In this document: in pieces, positions 53,753 through 63,240 of the stretch
Position numbering within the stretch: the stretch's first letter is position 1
Layout of the letters: the number at the start of each line of letters is the position of its first letter
Source of the DNA: Effrenium voratum
Taxonomy: Eukaryota > Sar > Dinophyceae > Suessiales > Symbiodiniaceae
Direction: 5' to 3'
Assembly: GCA_963377175.1 (NCBI GenBank)
Contig: CAUJNA010003739.1
Span: 1 to 64,000 of the forward strand
DNA length: 64,000 nucleotides
Position numbers and translations under genes: made by a program
The notes under the pieces: generated by a model
What the model saw: the letters and a program-made list of their open reading frames with translations, nothing else
What the model was told of the DNA's origin: nothing
The model's database searches: none

Positions 53753-55639
53753 CAATTATGGCGCAGACAAGTCAACACGGGCATGGGCGGTGGAACCTTG
53801 CCAAACCGATATTTGGTTTGCTTACTCTGGTCTCGACGGGATGTTGGTTCAAAGACGCGAGCAAAACAATTTGCTACAAAGGGCCGTGCCGCCATCAGGT
53901 TTCCCAGCGGTGGCGGGGGCTACTACATCCAGTGGCTTGGATTGGGCAAGAGCGCCGCACGACGACAAAGCCTTCGGCACCCCAAAGTCAGGTTCTTTCC
54001 GGTTTCCACTCGAACCTCGCCTCGAACGAAAGTGGGGTACCCCTCCCAAAGAGGGTACCAAAAAGGCTAGCCTCATGCTTTCCCTCCCAAAAAACGGGCA
54101 ACAACTCGCCTCAAAAAAACACAAAAAAGCCACGATGCGATGCGAAGACAGCGAGGTATCACACCCGGATCGTGGAGCTTGTGAGCTGCACCTGCGACTC
54201 GCAGATCGCGGCCTGGCCGAAGTTCGGTCGACTTTGGTCGACTTCGGTCGGTTCGGTCGGTTCGGTGCCGGTTGTCTTTGGTGCTTTCGGTGGAGCCTAC
54301 GTCAATCTCTATGTTTTTCGGGACCCAAGGGGCCACAAACATGTCGATGCGGTTCCTCCCTTTGTACTTATTGTTAAAGAATGAGTGGTTGCAGTCAGGC
54401 CTACATCAACCCGAACCAGGTTGGTGGACCCAAATCAGTTTTCGGGCACTCGGATGGCCGGAATGGTTTTCAATCAGTGGGCATGCCTGGCATGGCCAAA
54501 CCCTTGACCCTTCCGAGCTGAAAGGATAGATTCTGCTCAGCCATTCAGCAGACTCGGAAGTCTGGGAGGCCTCTTTGTTTGTCCGACTTGGTCCAGCAAT
54601 TTGCAAGAACTTCCCTGTCCGGAATGTTGCAAGTCCAATTCTTGCAACTGCCCAAGCCACTAGAACTTTGTCTCTCTGTCCAAGTCTCCAAGTTGAAAGC
54701 CGAAAGCCGAGATGTGCCCAGGACTGCAATGGCCGCGGTGAAGCGGTCGGCAGCAAGGACAACGGGCCCAACTGCGTGTGGGGCCCTTGGGAATGGACAA
54801 AAAAGAACTGGAGACCAAAGAGGTTTTCTTGTGTAAAGACCAACACAAGGTGTCCTCTTAGGCAAAAAAATGTATAGGGAAAGAGATGACCGCATTTTTT
54901 GGTTCACATATTTTTACACATGGGTGTGTCTTTTGGGGAGCCGCACAATGGGGAATTTCCTTTTGGTTCGGGCACACTCCTCAGAAACAAAACACAGCCA
55001 CAAGACACGACAAAAGCATTCCTTGGCAGGTGTGTTTGCAGCCCGGAGCGCGCCGGGGACTCCTGCGAGATCCCGTTATGTCAGGCGATGCGATGCGCAG
55101 GGGCCTTCGTTCTGGGATTAGATGTGCCATGGTTATAACTTGCAGTTCGATAGTGCGCGCTCACATTCATAAAACACAGTTTTGTGTGGGTGTGGTAGGG
55201 ATGGTCAACAATCCCTTTATATGTAAGACTTGTATCAGCAGGTGAGTTTGTCGCTCGTAAGAGAGAGCCTGCTACAAAATGGTTGGTTGGTGGACATGAT
55301 GAGTCCCCACCTAGATCCACAAAAGGGCCCACAGTTAAAATTCATTCTGTTAGACACGCCAGGCCCTTTTCCATCGTCCTGTACCTTGTGCTTCCGACAT
55401 GTGGCCTCTGCAAAAGTTCGGCACGCCCGAAAACAAAGGCTGTGAGGAGTGTTTTTTCAGTTCGCTGGCACACGCAAGGGCTTGCAGAGACACACGCACA
55501 CAAATACCCACACGCAAAACGAGCAAAGAGCTGCTTTTGCTTGTAAGCTTGTCAACCCAAAAGAAGAAGCTGAACAGCAACTTTAACGCCGGCTCAGACC
55601 TGGTTAGCCTCGGTTTCTTCACGTTCTTTTCCCTAGCAG
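53753..55639. other. No confident gene; several open frames
   Basis: 53753-54390 is open in three plus frames, none with a motif. The stretch CELHLRLADR/SCTCDSQIAAWPKFG near 54180-54230 may be an exon. 54400-55600 is probably intron. Nothing could be assigned. Confidence 0.4.
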
Positions 55640-55808
55640 ATGCCTGGGCCGTGCAAAGTTTCCCCCTTGGCCAGGTGCCGGGGGTGCAGAACGCCCTGCA
55701 GCCTGCTTGCAAGGAGGGCGCCTGGATCTTCCCGGACGCCACCTGCACCCCCGACTGCACAGAAGGTCACGCGCCCAGCAACGACGTCTTCACCTGCGCC
55801 TTGGCGGG
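55640..55808 (+). CDS. Cys-rich (Sushi-like) exon
   Basis: Bounded by an acceptor (CCCTAGCAG) and donor (GCGGG-GTGAAA). The frame reads AWAVQSFPLGQVPGVQNALQ, then ACKEGAWIFPDATCTPDC, TEGHAPSNDVFTCALAG. Four Cys in the pattern C-x(12)-C-x3-C-x(14)-C with Gly/Pro resemble Sushi/CCP-like modules common in dinoflagellate secreted or surface proteins. The exon at 57798 has the same style, so both may belong to one extracellular protein. Introner copy 4 lies in the following intron. Confidence 0.5.
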
Positions 55809-55836
55809 GTGAAAAATGGTTCCCTCTATTTGGCGG

Positions 55837-55920
55837 TGGGTCAAGCAGGGATATCCAAAATGGAACCCTGGTATATGGAAACAAAGACTAAAACTGCGTA
55901 ACCTTAGCTCTTTCATTTTG
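55837..55920 (+). mobile_element. Introner-like element, GGGTCAAAA family, copy 4 (right end lost)
   Basis: TGGGTCAAGCAGGGATATCC, CAAAATGGAACCCTGGTA and AAACAAAGACTAAAAC match copies 2 and 3; it ends ATTTTGAGCACC instead of TTTTGACCCA. Confidence 0.75.
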
Positions 55921-57034
55921 AGCACCTTTCTTGGCCAGTTCAAAATGAATTTCTGTTGGGTGGTGCGATGGTTTGTGGTTCCAAGACACGTGACTCCGAA
56001 GCCAAACCCCCCTCCCCCCCAAAGCTCCCCTGACAGTGGGTCAGGACATCCATGGTCGGGACAAAAAAGTGGAAACGAGCGCGAAACCAGGGTTTCCCAT
56101 TCATATACACACGCACGTACGTATAGACACACATATATATATATAATATGTATAATTATATATATATATATACATACACGTACTCACAATAGTATTGTGC
56201 ACGTGTCCGCAATTTGTGTGTTATCTGTGTGTTTTTGGGTTTCCGTGTTTCTGCTGCGTCCTTTGTGCGTCTTGGCATGTCTGTGTGTGTGTGTGTGAGT
56301 GTCTGATTTGACAGCAACCACCTTGTCGTGCTGATTTTCATTCTTTGCCCTGCCATTCAGCAAAATACTAGAACTTTGAGGTCATTTGCCTGCAACCTCT
56401 TGCCCCCAACTATCCTGCATTAGAACGGCTCTGCTCGCAATACGTGTTTGCCCTCACTTTAGTGATTGCGCTTGATCCTCGGGACCTTGCGTTTTGTTTT
56501 GAGTTTTGGTGAAGGCGACCGAAACTCTGTTGAGCACCGCGGCAGAAACAGTGCCGACTCTACGGCACCCATCCAGCAAAGTAGTTTGAGTTGTCGAAAC
56601 AGATCCAATGCTTGTGGCTTTGGCGTCACAAGTTTGCTCACTATCGCTCCCACCCTCCTGCCCCAGGCCGCCGTTTGTCGAGTGAGGTTGCTCCGAGCGA
56701 AAGGGTTCTCGCGTCGGTGGCCCTTTTTCGGGTTTGGGGGGTGCGCCCCCTTTGGTGGTTTGTGTTTGCCTTTTTAGCGGTCTTTGCTCCCACCTTCTCT
56801 GTCTTTTATGCTGGACGTGCTGGGTGTGTGATGCTAGGCTAGTGCCGTGGTGCTTCCTCATAAGGGCAACGGGGATAGATGTATATATATACATATAGAT
56901 ACATATATAAATACACATGTACATGTGTTTGTAGGTGTGTTCTTTTTTTGAGTTGTTTTTTCAGGGTTGGTTTAAAGGAAGGCCAAAGCGACAGCAGTTC
57001 ATCTTTGTTTTCATGCCCAATTTTGACCTCCTAG
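55921..57034. other. Intron-like stretch with an AT microsatellite
   Basis: A (TA)n run at 56135-56175, a GT run at 56281-56297 and a further AT-rich run at 56880-56925. No supported frame. Confidence 0.5.
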
Positions 57035-57190
57035 CTGCACCCAGGCACAAGTGATGGCACCTTCCTGCTGCCCCTGGGCTTCACCTGCAACAAGATCTGG
57101 GTCAACGAGGAGCCGCCCGACGAGTTCGGCAACACGCCGGACGCTTACGAGACCGCGACCACCACCACGCCACCAGCCGCCTGGCGAGAC
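57035..57190 (+). CDS. Exon-like frame with one Cys, Thr-rich end
   Basis: After CTCCTAG the frame reads LHPGTSDGTFLLPLGFTCNK, IWVNEEPPDEFGNTPDAYET and a TTTT run. It lies between the two Cys-rich exons on the same strand and looks extracellular, but the splice phase is unresolved. Confidence 0.35.
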
Positions 57191-57291
57191 CGGGAAGGGC
57201 GCGGTTGCCTTCCTTTGATTCTTTAATATTCTTTATTCAGGTCGGCACGCACCTGGGACAAGTCATGGCCCGCAGACCATAGCCCGCAAGC

Positions 57292-57474
57292 TTTAACGAC
57301 CGCTTTTGCGGGAAGCTTTCGCGCGAGGAATGCACGGACTTCGACTGCGTGTTCCACGGCACAGCCACTGGAAACCGGCGGGCGGACGGGAGCTGCGAGT
57401 GCGAATGCCATGATGGCTACACTGGTCCGCAGTGTCGATCTGTGATGGGCCACTTGGAGCAAACACCATTCTAA
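57292..57474 (+). CDS. EGF-like exon
   Basis: The frame FNDRFCGKLSREECTDFDC continues VFHGTATGNRRADGSCEC and ECHDGYTGPQC. The end C-x-C-x(3-7)-G-Y-T-G-x2-C is the EGF-like signature; such modules mediate extracellular binding. The frame ends at TAA 57472-57474 after 15 further residues, so it is a last exon or has a donor just after the domain. Neighbouring Cys-rich exons on the same strand suit a secreted or surface protein. Confidence 0.55.
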   Translation, partial: FNDRFCGKLSREECTDFDCVFHGTATGNRRADGSCECECHDGYTGPQCRSVMGHLEQTPF

Positions 57475-57604
57475 CATGTGGACGCTGTACAGACTAGTGC
57501 TGCTTTTGGAGCTTCGGTATCTCCAACATGTTGCAAAGTAGCCCTTTGCGTTGTATCAAGATGCAAAAACACGGGGTGTGCAGCCTGTGTGCCTTTTTGG
57601 GTCG

Positions 57605-57620
57605 AACTCTCTCTTCTCTC

Positions 57621-57665
<45 letters not shown>

Positions 57666-57688
57666 CTCTTTCTCTTTCTCTTTCTCTT

Positions 57689-57725
<37 letters not shown>

Positions 57726-57797
57726 AGTTTCCTGTTCTTCTCTTCTCGTCTCTTCCCTTCCTTTCTTCCCTCTTCCCTTCCCTTGCTCTCTCTCCAG
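57605..57797. repeat. Long polypyrimidine (CT/TTTC)n tract before an exon
   Basis: Nearly pure C/T for more than 150 bases (57604-57796), ending at the acceptor CTCCAG before the Cys-rich exon. Frames across it are Ser/Leu/Phe repeats. Confidence 0.9.
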
Positions 57798-57958
57798 GCG
57801 ACTGCCTGGCGCCGCTGCACAAGAACATCCCCAACAGCGCCCTCTCCACCTGCGAGGAAGGCACCCGCCCGAATTTGGTCTGCACGGCGCGCTGCGCGGA
57901 GACCTACTACGCCGTGCCCGCGCAGCTGGAGTGCCAAGGCGCCCGCCGGGAGGGCCCG
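57798..57958 (+). CDS. Cys-rich (Sushi-like) exon 2
   Basis: After TCTCCAG the frame reads DCLAPLHKNIPNSALSTCEE, GTRPNLVCTARCAETYYAV and PAQLECQGARREG. Five Cys with C-x(16)-C-x8-C-x3-C-x(12)-C and the phrase YYAVPAQLEC are typical of dinoflagellate Sushi-like repeats. The frame stays open to about 58015, but homology-like character ends near 57958 at a repeat (GAGGGCCCGG). It probably belongs with the exons at 55640 and 57292. Confidence 0.5.
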
Positions 57959-58300
57959 GAAACAGCTGCGGAGGGCCCGGGCTCAAAAGTTTCTTTTTTG
58001 GGGGGAGGGCTTGGCTGAGAATCGTTTTGGGGTTTTGGAGCAATGCCAGCAGCTTTGCTTTTTGTCACCTTTGGGGGGTTCAAATGCGGTTTCTTTCAGC
58101 CCGGGCTCAAAATTTGGGGGGAGGACTTCTGAAGGACCTCTGAGAATCTTTCGGGGTTTTGGAGAATTGCCAGGGACGACTTCTGTTCGGGGAGGGAGGA
58201 AATGACAGGGTGAGGACAGGGTTTCCTTTGATTTATTTTAAGAATTGGTCTTAAACATCACCTTTGGGAGGTTTCAAGTGCGGTTTCTTTCTTTGAGGTT
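57955..58300. repeat. Degenerate direct repeats of about 100 bp
   Basis: GGGCTCAAAA, TTTGGGGGGAGG, TGAGAATC, GGGGTTTTGGAG, CACCTTTGGG-GGTT and TGCGGTTTCTTTC recur two or three times between 57970 and 58300. Confidence 0.7.
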
Positions 58301-59585
58301 TGCAGAGGACATATAGGAAATCCTGGAGGATGTCCTTGTGGGGGGCTGCCGGGGATTCCGAACACGTTGGTTCAACGTTTTCGAGAAAAGACAACATTCG
58401 AGAAGCATCCGATTTTGAGACAACCCGATTCGAGGAGGGTTGGGGTTTCGACTTGAAGAAGTTTTGAGTAATTGTGCAGGGGTATTTTCAGTTGGGCAAT
58501 TTTTACAGGCTGAGAGTTTCTGGGAGTGGGGTTTTGATCTTTGCTCGGCTCACTGCTTTCGCCACTTTTGACAAAGGTGTGTGTGTGTGTGTGTCTCTGT
58601 GTGTGTGTGTGTGCTTCTGATAGATGTTGGACTCGTTTGAGTCACACTGCATGCATGAGTGGAACCTGAAGAGGCAGCCACCAGGGCAGTGCATGCAAAT
58701 AGCCCGAGGTTGAGCAGCAGACTCGTTGCTTCTCGTACGGACTTGCCGCCGCAAAGCTCGCATCTCTATTTGGGCGAAGGTCTTTTTTCTAGGGTGCCCT
58801 TTTTGGCTCGGTTTCGGGAGGCCAAAAGGAAAACCAAGTGGGGTCCCATTTTGACACAGAGCCATGTGGAGAACGAAAAGTTGGGTCAGGCACCTCGCTG
58901 GTGCCGGAGAAGTTTCGGTGCTTCGGCGGCCCCACCACGGAGGCGTTGAGTCCCTTGCAGTTGAGGGGTTCTCATTTGATTTTTTTGCGGTCTCAAATAA
59001 TTTTCCATTTTTTTGGCTCCCATTTTTCCAAGTAATTGGTTTTTTTTTGTGGGGGGGGGGTCTCAAAATTACTTGGTGGGGGTGGGACCCCCCGGCAAAA
59101 AGGACCAGGAAAGGTAATTTTGACGGCGTCACTTTAATGGACCCAACGTAATTACCATAGTTCCGCGGTAATTGTACAACCATTTGCTTGCTACTGTAGA
59201 CTTGCACCAGGCTTTGGGATGGGCAACCCCGTGTATACACCATTTGCACAGGAAATGCTTGCGATGGTAACCTATACACGGATTCATCATGCCATTCTTC
59301 TCGTACACAGTATCGTTGTACACATATCATAGAGAGCAGCAAGTCTCTTGCATTGTATACTCTGTCGTTTATACATTGTAAACAATTTTGACCGTCATAC
59401 TGTTGCACCTCTCGGATGTCAAACTCTGTCTATGTGATCTCAGTTCATTGCACAAACTAGCTGGCTAGCTCTAAGTTCTTCATTCTGTTGGTTGCTATTC
59501 CTTCTCACAGCATACCGTGTCAGTTGTCCTAATACTTTTGCGTTTGTGAGAACTTCAATGACCCAAAAATATCAGACCCTGCCAG
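58301..59585. other. No gene seen
   Basis: GT microsatellite at 58577-58613, a G run at 59050-59059, and an AT-rich stretch 59140-59480 with repeated GTATAC/TACAC words. Possible upstream region or intron of the gene starting at 59586. Confidence 0.5.
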
Positions 59586-59684
59586 ATGAAGTGGTGCCAG
59601 ATTGCCCAGATCTCGTCCTTGGTCTTCACCGGTATCACGTTTTTGGGCATCGCAGTGGTCTGCTACGCCTTCCAGAGGAACAAG
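59586..59684 (+). CDS. Membrane-protein gene, exon 1 (transmembrane segment)
   Basis: The frame begins ATG after CCCTGCCAG, so it may be the first coding exon or an internal one. MKWCQIAQISSLVFTGITFL is followed by GIAVVCYAFQRNK, one clear transmembrane helix of about 22 residues with a basic end that would face the cytosol. The exon ends at AAG before GCTCGT, a GC donor; a GT donor four bases later would break the frame. Splicing to 59802 is in phase 0. No family recognised. Confidence 0.5.
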
Positions 59685-59801
59685 GCTCGTATGTTCGGGA
59701 GGTTGGCCGGGCGATATTTGGGATGTTGGCAAAGAGGGTGGGGCATTGTTTCGTTACACGCAGAATTGTTGCAGTGGTGCATTTGCTTGGTATTTGCGCA
59801 G

Positions 59802-59888
59802 GAGAGGCCCTTTCAGAACTTCCTCTATCATGACAAGCTCGTGGAGAGTGTCACGGACGTGCACGGCAACTACAACGTGGTGCCTTGG
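59802..59888 (+). CDS. Same gene, exon 2
   Basis: After TTTGCGCAG the frame is ERPFQNFLYHDKLVESVTDV, HGNYNVVPW, 29 codons exactly, ending before GTAGGTAAG, a strong donor. Phase 0 on both sides agrees with exons 1 and 3. Confidence 0.55.
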
Positions 59889-60129
59889 GTAGGTAAGCCC
59901 CTCTGTATGTCAAGAACGTCCTGGGAAAAGCATGCCTGCTCACGATATTTTCACCTCGGGCATGGTGCGCACTGTGCACCAATGCCGAACCTCACTGGCT
60001 CTCGGTTTCATCCAAAGAAAGCGCCTGGTGTTCATGGCAATGCCATATTGTTGCAGCTCTAGGTGAACACATCTCTTGCTTGTGCAGCCCCCTAACATGG
60101 CCACAACCTTTGCTCGGCACGGGGCCTAG

Positions 60130-60300
60130 GTGCGTATGACCAATGGTGCCGAGTTCCACTCCAAATTGCCAGACCACATCTTGGGCCAAGATCCTCGCAA
60201 GGCTCGGGGATCGGGGGGAGCACGCCGAGGTGAAGCCAGAAAGAAAGGCTTGAGTGACACATTGGTGCTGAACGGATTTTCTGGAGTGAAAGGAATGCTG
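60130..60300 (+). CDS. Same gene, exon 3
   Basis: After GGGCCTAG the frame is VRMTNGAEFHSKLPDHILGQ, then DPRKARGSGGARRGEARKKG and LSDTLVLNGFSGVKGML. The middle is very basic. A GC donor at 60301 (CTG-GCCAGT) gives 57 codons and phase 0. The next intron is introner copy 5. Confidence 0.5.
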
Positions 60301-60307
60301 GCCAGTC

Positions 60308-60381
60308 TGGGTCAAAAATAGGTACACAAAATGGAGCCGAAAACTAACACCTGCGGTCCCTGGTGGTTTGATTTTGACCCA
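60308..60381 (+). mobile_element. Introner element, GGGTCAAAA family, copy 5, forming an intron
   Basis: Left TGGGTCAAAAATAGGTACAC, interior AAAATGG and GCGGTCCC, right TTTTGACCCATACCCAG. The intron 60301-60388 consists of little else; its AG (60387-60388) is the outer edge of the right repeat. Near-identical CCAGTCTGGG and CCCAGTTGGG at the edges may be a target duplication. Confidence 0.8.
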
Positions 60382-60388
60382 TACCCAG

Positions 60389-60497
60389 TTGGGCACGGAA
60401 GCAAGACGGCTTCAATCACCGGCCGAGGTGGAGGTCGTCGAGCACAGCGACTACGCTGAAACGGAGAGCGGCCCCCGCCTCTCGCTGGAGGACCTTG
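60389..60497 (+). CDS. Same gene, exon 4
   Basis: The frame LGTEARRLQSPAEVEVVEHS, DYAETESGPRLSLEDL ends with one extra G before GTCTCGG. That phase-1 end fits exon 5, which starts with GC (G+GC = Gly). Acidic and probably disordered. Confidence 0.5.
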
Positions 60498-61418
60498 GTC
60501 TCGGTTTTCGTTTCGGGGCGATAAACTCGCTGATGATCTTTGGGTTTAGGCGGCACATTGAGACTCACTTGCAAGGATCTCGAGCTTCATGTTGCGTCCT
60601 CGAAAAAATCACGTGAGCGACCAAAGGTACGGTCTTTTTTCTGCAATTTGATTTTAAAGAAGAGACACCCCAAAGCCCAATCATTCCTGTCTTTGCCAAA
60701 GCAGGTCAGCGGTGAACAAAATCGCGAGATGCCCTCGAGTCGGCTTGTGTTACATTTGACTGACACAGGAATGAAACAGAACGCACACTGCATCCATGCG
60801 GCCATTAGCACAGCGAGCATGCGAGAGCTTGGCCCAAACGTCAGGAGGCTGATACTCGCACGCCAAGCGCGAGGCCTAGTGTGGCAGGCTGGGAGCTTTG
60901 CTGTATGTTCCAACTGTATGTTTTTTTTGGAGGATGCCCTCTTCAGGTTGGTGCCACGGGGAAACCAGCAGCGTTTCTGGGTCCCTGTTTTTGCCTGACC
61001 CCTCTGCAGGATACTGGAAGGCTTCGACTGAAAGCTGTGTTGCCGGCTTGTGGATAGATCGGTTATTCTCCAAGACGAACTCATCCTTTCTGATGTCAAA
61101 GCTGGTCTTTTCCACCAAACCAACAATCAGCCACCATTTTGGTTGATATTTTGAGGGTGTTCGGGTGAATAGGATAAGAGCCCCTGGTTTCAGTCCAAAT
61201 TGCATGACTTTCCAAGCACTCAACCATTGGAAGGGCACCTCTGCAATGCCACTCACGCTTGGCTGAATGAGTCTGGCCTTTGTATTTCAGAGGCTGGCCT
61301 TTGCATTTGCGAGTCGCAGAGCCGTTTCAAGGTGAAACTTTACGGCCATTTCCTCTTTTGAGGGCGGCCATTTCACCTGTAGGGCTTGTTTCAGGCCGTT
61401 CTTTTTCTCCCCCCGCAG
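60498..61418. other. Intron 4 of the model gene; nothing else seen
   Basis: About 920 bp between the GT donor and the CCCCGCAG acceptor, with only short unsupported frames. Confidence 0.45.
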
Positions 61419-61540
61419 GCCTCCCCGGGCAGCCGGAGCCGCTACCCCTGACCGCCGGCGGCGGCATGAAGCGCGGCGCGGAGGCGGGGGAGGTGGAAGA
61501 CGGACGGGTCTTTCACAGAAGAAGTACTCAGTGGCAGTTG
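61419..61540 (+). CDS. Same gene, exon 5
   Basis: GC CTC CCC joins the phase-1 exon 4 to give GLPGQPEPLPLTAGGGMKRG and AEAGEVEDGRVFHRRSTQWQ L. It ends TTG before GCTGTGGGTC, the left end of introner copy 6, again a GC donor. The exons together form a protein with a transmembrane start and a basic, then acidic/Pro-rich, tail. Downstream exons could not be phased. Confidence 0.5.
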
Positions 61541-61544
61541 GCTG

Positions 61545-61644
61545 TGGGTCAAAACTAATGGGATCCCATTTTGGGGTAGGTGCAGCAACGATTTTGGTCT
61601 ATTTTGGTGGGGATTGGGATGTTCACTGGGGGGCTTTTGACCCA
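61545..61644 (+). mobile_element. Introner element, GGGTCAAAA family, copy 6 (subtype 2), forming an intron
   Basis: Left TGGGTCAAAACTAATGG, right TTTTGACCCATGGCCAG. CAGTTGGC lies on both sides (61535 and 61649), a possible 8-bp target duplication. The intron would run 61541-61651 with a GC donor and AG acceptor. The interior (GGATCCCATTTTGGGGTAGG, TTGGGATGTTCACTGGGGG) matches 35510-35618 and differs from copies 1-5. Confidence 0.8.
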
Positions 61645-61867
61645 TGGCCAGTTGGCAATGGCAAGAAGCGTTTTGTTTCTCACCAAGTGAGATACCAAAG
61701 TTGACCGCAGGTGCTTCAGGTGCTGGCTGAAAAGGCGATCCAATGGGGAGCGAGCAGTAAGTTTTCAACAATCGAAACCCGCGGTTAGATGAAGTTAGGG
61801 ATAGTCCCAGGCACAAGTCGATGCGGATATCCGCCCTTGTATTTTTGTGTACATGTTTTTGTGGGTG

Positions 61868-61954
61868 TGGGTCAGAAATAGGTACCCGAAATGGCACATG
61901 GACACATGGACTCAAACCCGCGGTCCATATCCCGGTCGTTTAATTTCGGACCCA
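61868..61954 (+). mobile_element. Introner-like element, GGGTCAAAA family, copy 7
   Basis: Left TGGGTCAGAAATAGGTACCC, interior GCGGTCC, right GTTTAATTTCGGACCCAGAC; the ends are slightly worn. Confidence 0.8.
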
Positions 61955-61984
61955 GACCCATGGGTCGAGCGTCTGATTTGTCAG

Positions 61985-62130
61985 GTGATCCTGCGCGGCT
62001 TCGCGGGGCGCCCTGAGCTGGACGGTGCTCATGGCTGGATCCTGGACTACAGCCATGAGACGCCTGGCCGATACAGATTTCTCGGCGGCTCAAAGCGCTT
62101 GGGACCTCGAGTTTGGTGTCCGGTGACGTG
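61985..62130 (+). CDS. Exon with a 'RPELDG...GRY' motif
   Basis: After GATTTGTCAG the frame reads VILRGFAGRPELDGAHGWIL, DYSHETPGRYRFLGGSKRLG. L-x-G-(x)n-R-P-E-L-(D/N)-G-x3-G and a later G-R-Y are a recurring motif in protist (often ankyrin- or MYND-linked) proteins, forming a small beta-barrel-like unit. Function here unknown. TGA at 62128-62130 closes the frame, so a donor before it is likely unless it is a last exon. Confidence 0.45.
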
Positions 62131-62590
62131 ACCGTGGAATCGTGTTTGCTTTTAAAGGTCCCCAGAGGTTTGGAGACAAAATTTGTATGTTCGTCGTTGG
62201 ATGTCTTTAAACATCTTGTTGGGGAACTTCAAAGGGTTTTGTTCCTTTGTTTAAGGGGGGAAATTATGGCGGGAGCCTTGTTGATGTGCAGCAATCGAAG
62301 ATGTGTTGCCGAGTTCCGCTCAAAAGTCTGCTCGCAGATGATCGTGATCCGAGGAGTGGGCTGTGTGAGGTGGATCTGGAGGCGCGGAGAGGGGTTTGTC
62401 AAAGAGCTGGCAGAGATCTCGTTCCCAAGTGAGCACTTCGAGTTCTCAAACTTCTCTGAAGTTTCAAGTGACAGTAATTCAGATTAATATGAATCTTTAA
62501 AAGGAAACCATTTAAAGTTTAGCCCAAGTAGTAATTCCCTGTCAAACTATTTCCTTCAAAGGGACCATTTCGAGGGACATTTCCTTTATC

Positions 62591-62726
62591 TCAGATTGGA
62601 GCCAGTTCCATGGCTCCGGACTCGAGGGCATGGAGATCCTGAAGAACGTGCCGGAGTTCTGCTTGGAGGAGGCGGAAATCTCGGCCGAGGCCCCGGCCAT
62701 CATGGCTCCAGGCGGGAAGTTTGTCT
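62591..62726 (+). CDS. Exon-like frame, acidic
   Basis: After TTATCTCAG the frame reads DWSQFHGSGLEGMEILKNVP, EFCLEEAEISAEAPAIMAPG, GKFV, then TGA. A GT lies just before the stop (TTT-GTCTGA). Unknown family; splice phase to the next exon not resolved. Confidence 0.4.
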
Positions 62727-62917
62727 GAACTGAGTTTGTAGCAACTGAGGAGATGACTATGAGAAGGGTGCATGAGAAGGGTGCATGAGAAGGGGCGCCC
62801 ACCCAAAATCCTTAAAGCCAGGGGGACAGCCCCAATTTTTCCATCGCGAAAGCTGTGTGAGTTTAAGTCCGAGAATTGTTTTTTGCTTTTTTGTTTTCGG
62901 GACCTTTCACTTGTCAG

Positions 62918-63060
62918 GGCCTGCCGCCTTGGACACCAACTGGCTGGTGAACATGCGGGATCTCGAGAACAAAGTGGAGGCCAGCCGCCAGGAGCGCTAC
63001 AAGCAGTTTGCAGCTTGGCACGGCAGCAGTTCCCAGGCGCCCTCAAGCATCAGCTTTTGA
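62918..63060 (+). CDS. Terminal exon-like frame with helical segment
   Basis: After CACTTGTCAG the frame reads PAALDTNWLVNMRDLENKVE, ASRQERYKQFAAWHGSSSQA, PSSISF, then TGA 63058-63060. A charged amphipathic helix suggests a coiled coil. It looks like a true C-terminus. Confidence 0.45.
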
Positions 63061-63072
63061 AGGCCGTTGCCT

Positions 63073-63240
63073 ATGCCCTTCCCCGATTTCGGTGATTCGA
63101 ATTCAGCGTGGCTTCGAGGCATTCTGATCACTAAGATTTGGGCCAACTGCAACGCTCTCTTGCGTTGGACGAGCTTTGCCAAGGCCAGTGCGGCAGTGAA
63201 GGAGGAGACGGAGAAAGCAGAACGCATCAAGGACAGCTGA
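63073..63240 (+). CDS. Candidate 55-residue ORF
   Basis: ATG to TGA: MPFPDFGDSNSAWLRGILIT, KIWANCNALLRWTSFAKASA, then AVKEETEKAERIKDS. It has balanced composition and an amphipathic charged end. It may instead be a continuation of the exons just upstream in another phase. Unknown. Confidence 0.25.
   Translation: MPFPDFGDSNSAWLRGILITKIWANCNALLRWTSFAKASAAVKEETEKAERIKDS

Noticed and set aside
57478..58205. Long plus- and minus-strand ORFs of Ser/Phe/Leu or Lys/Glu/Arg
   Set aside because: They run through the polypyrimidine tract; the Cys-rich exon lies in the third frame.
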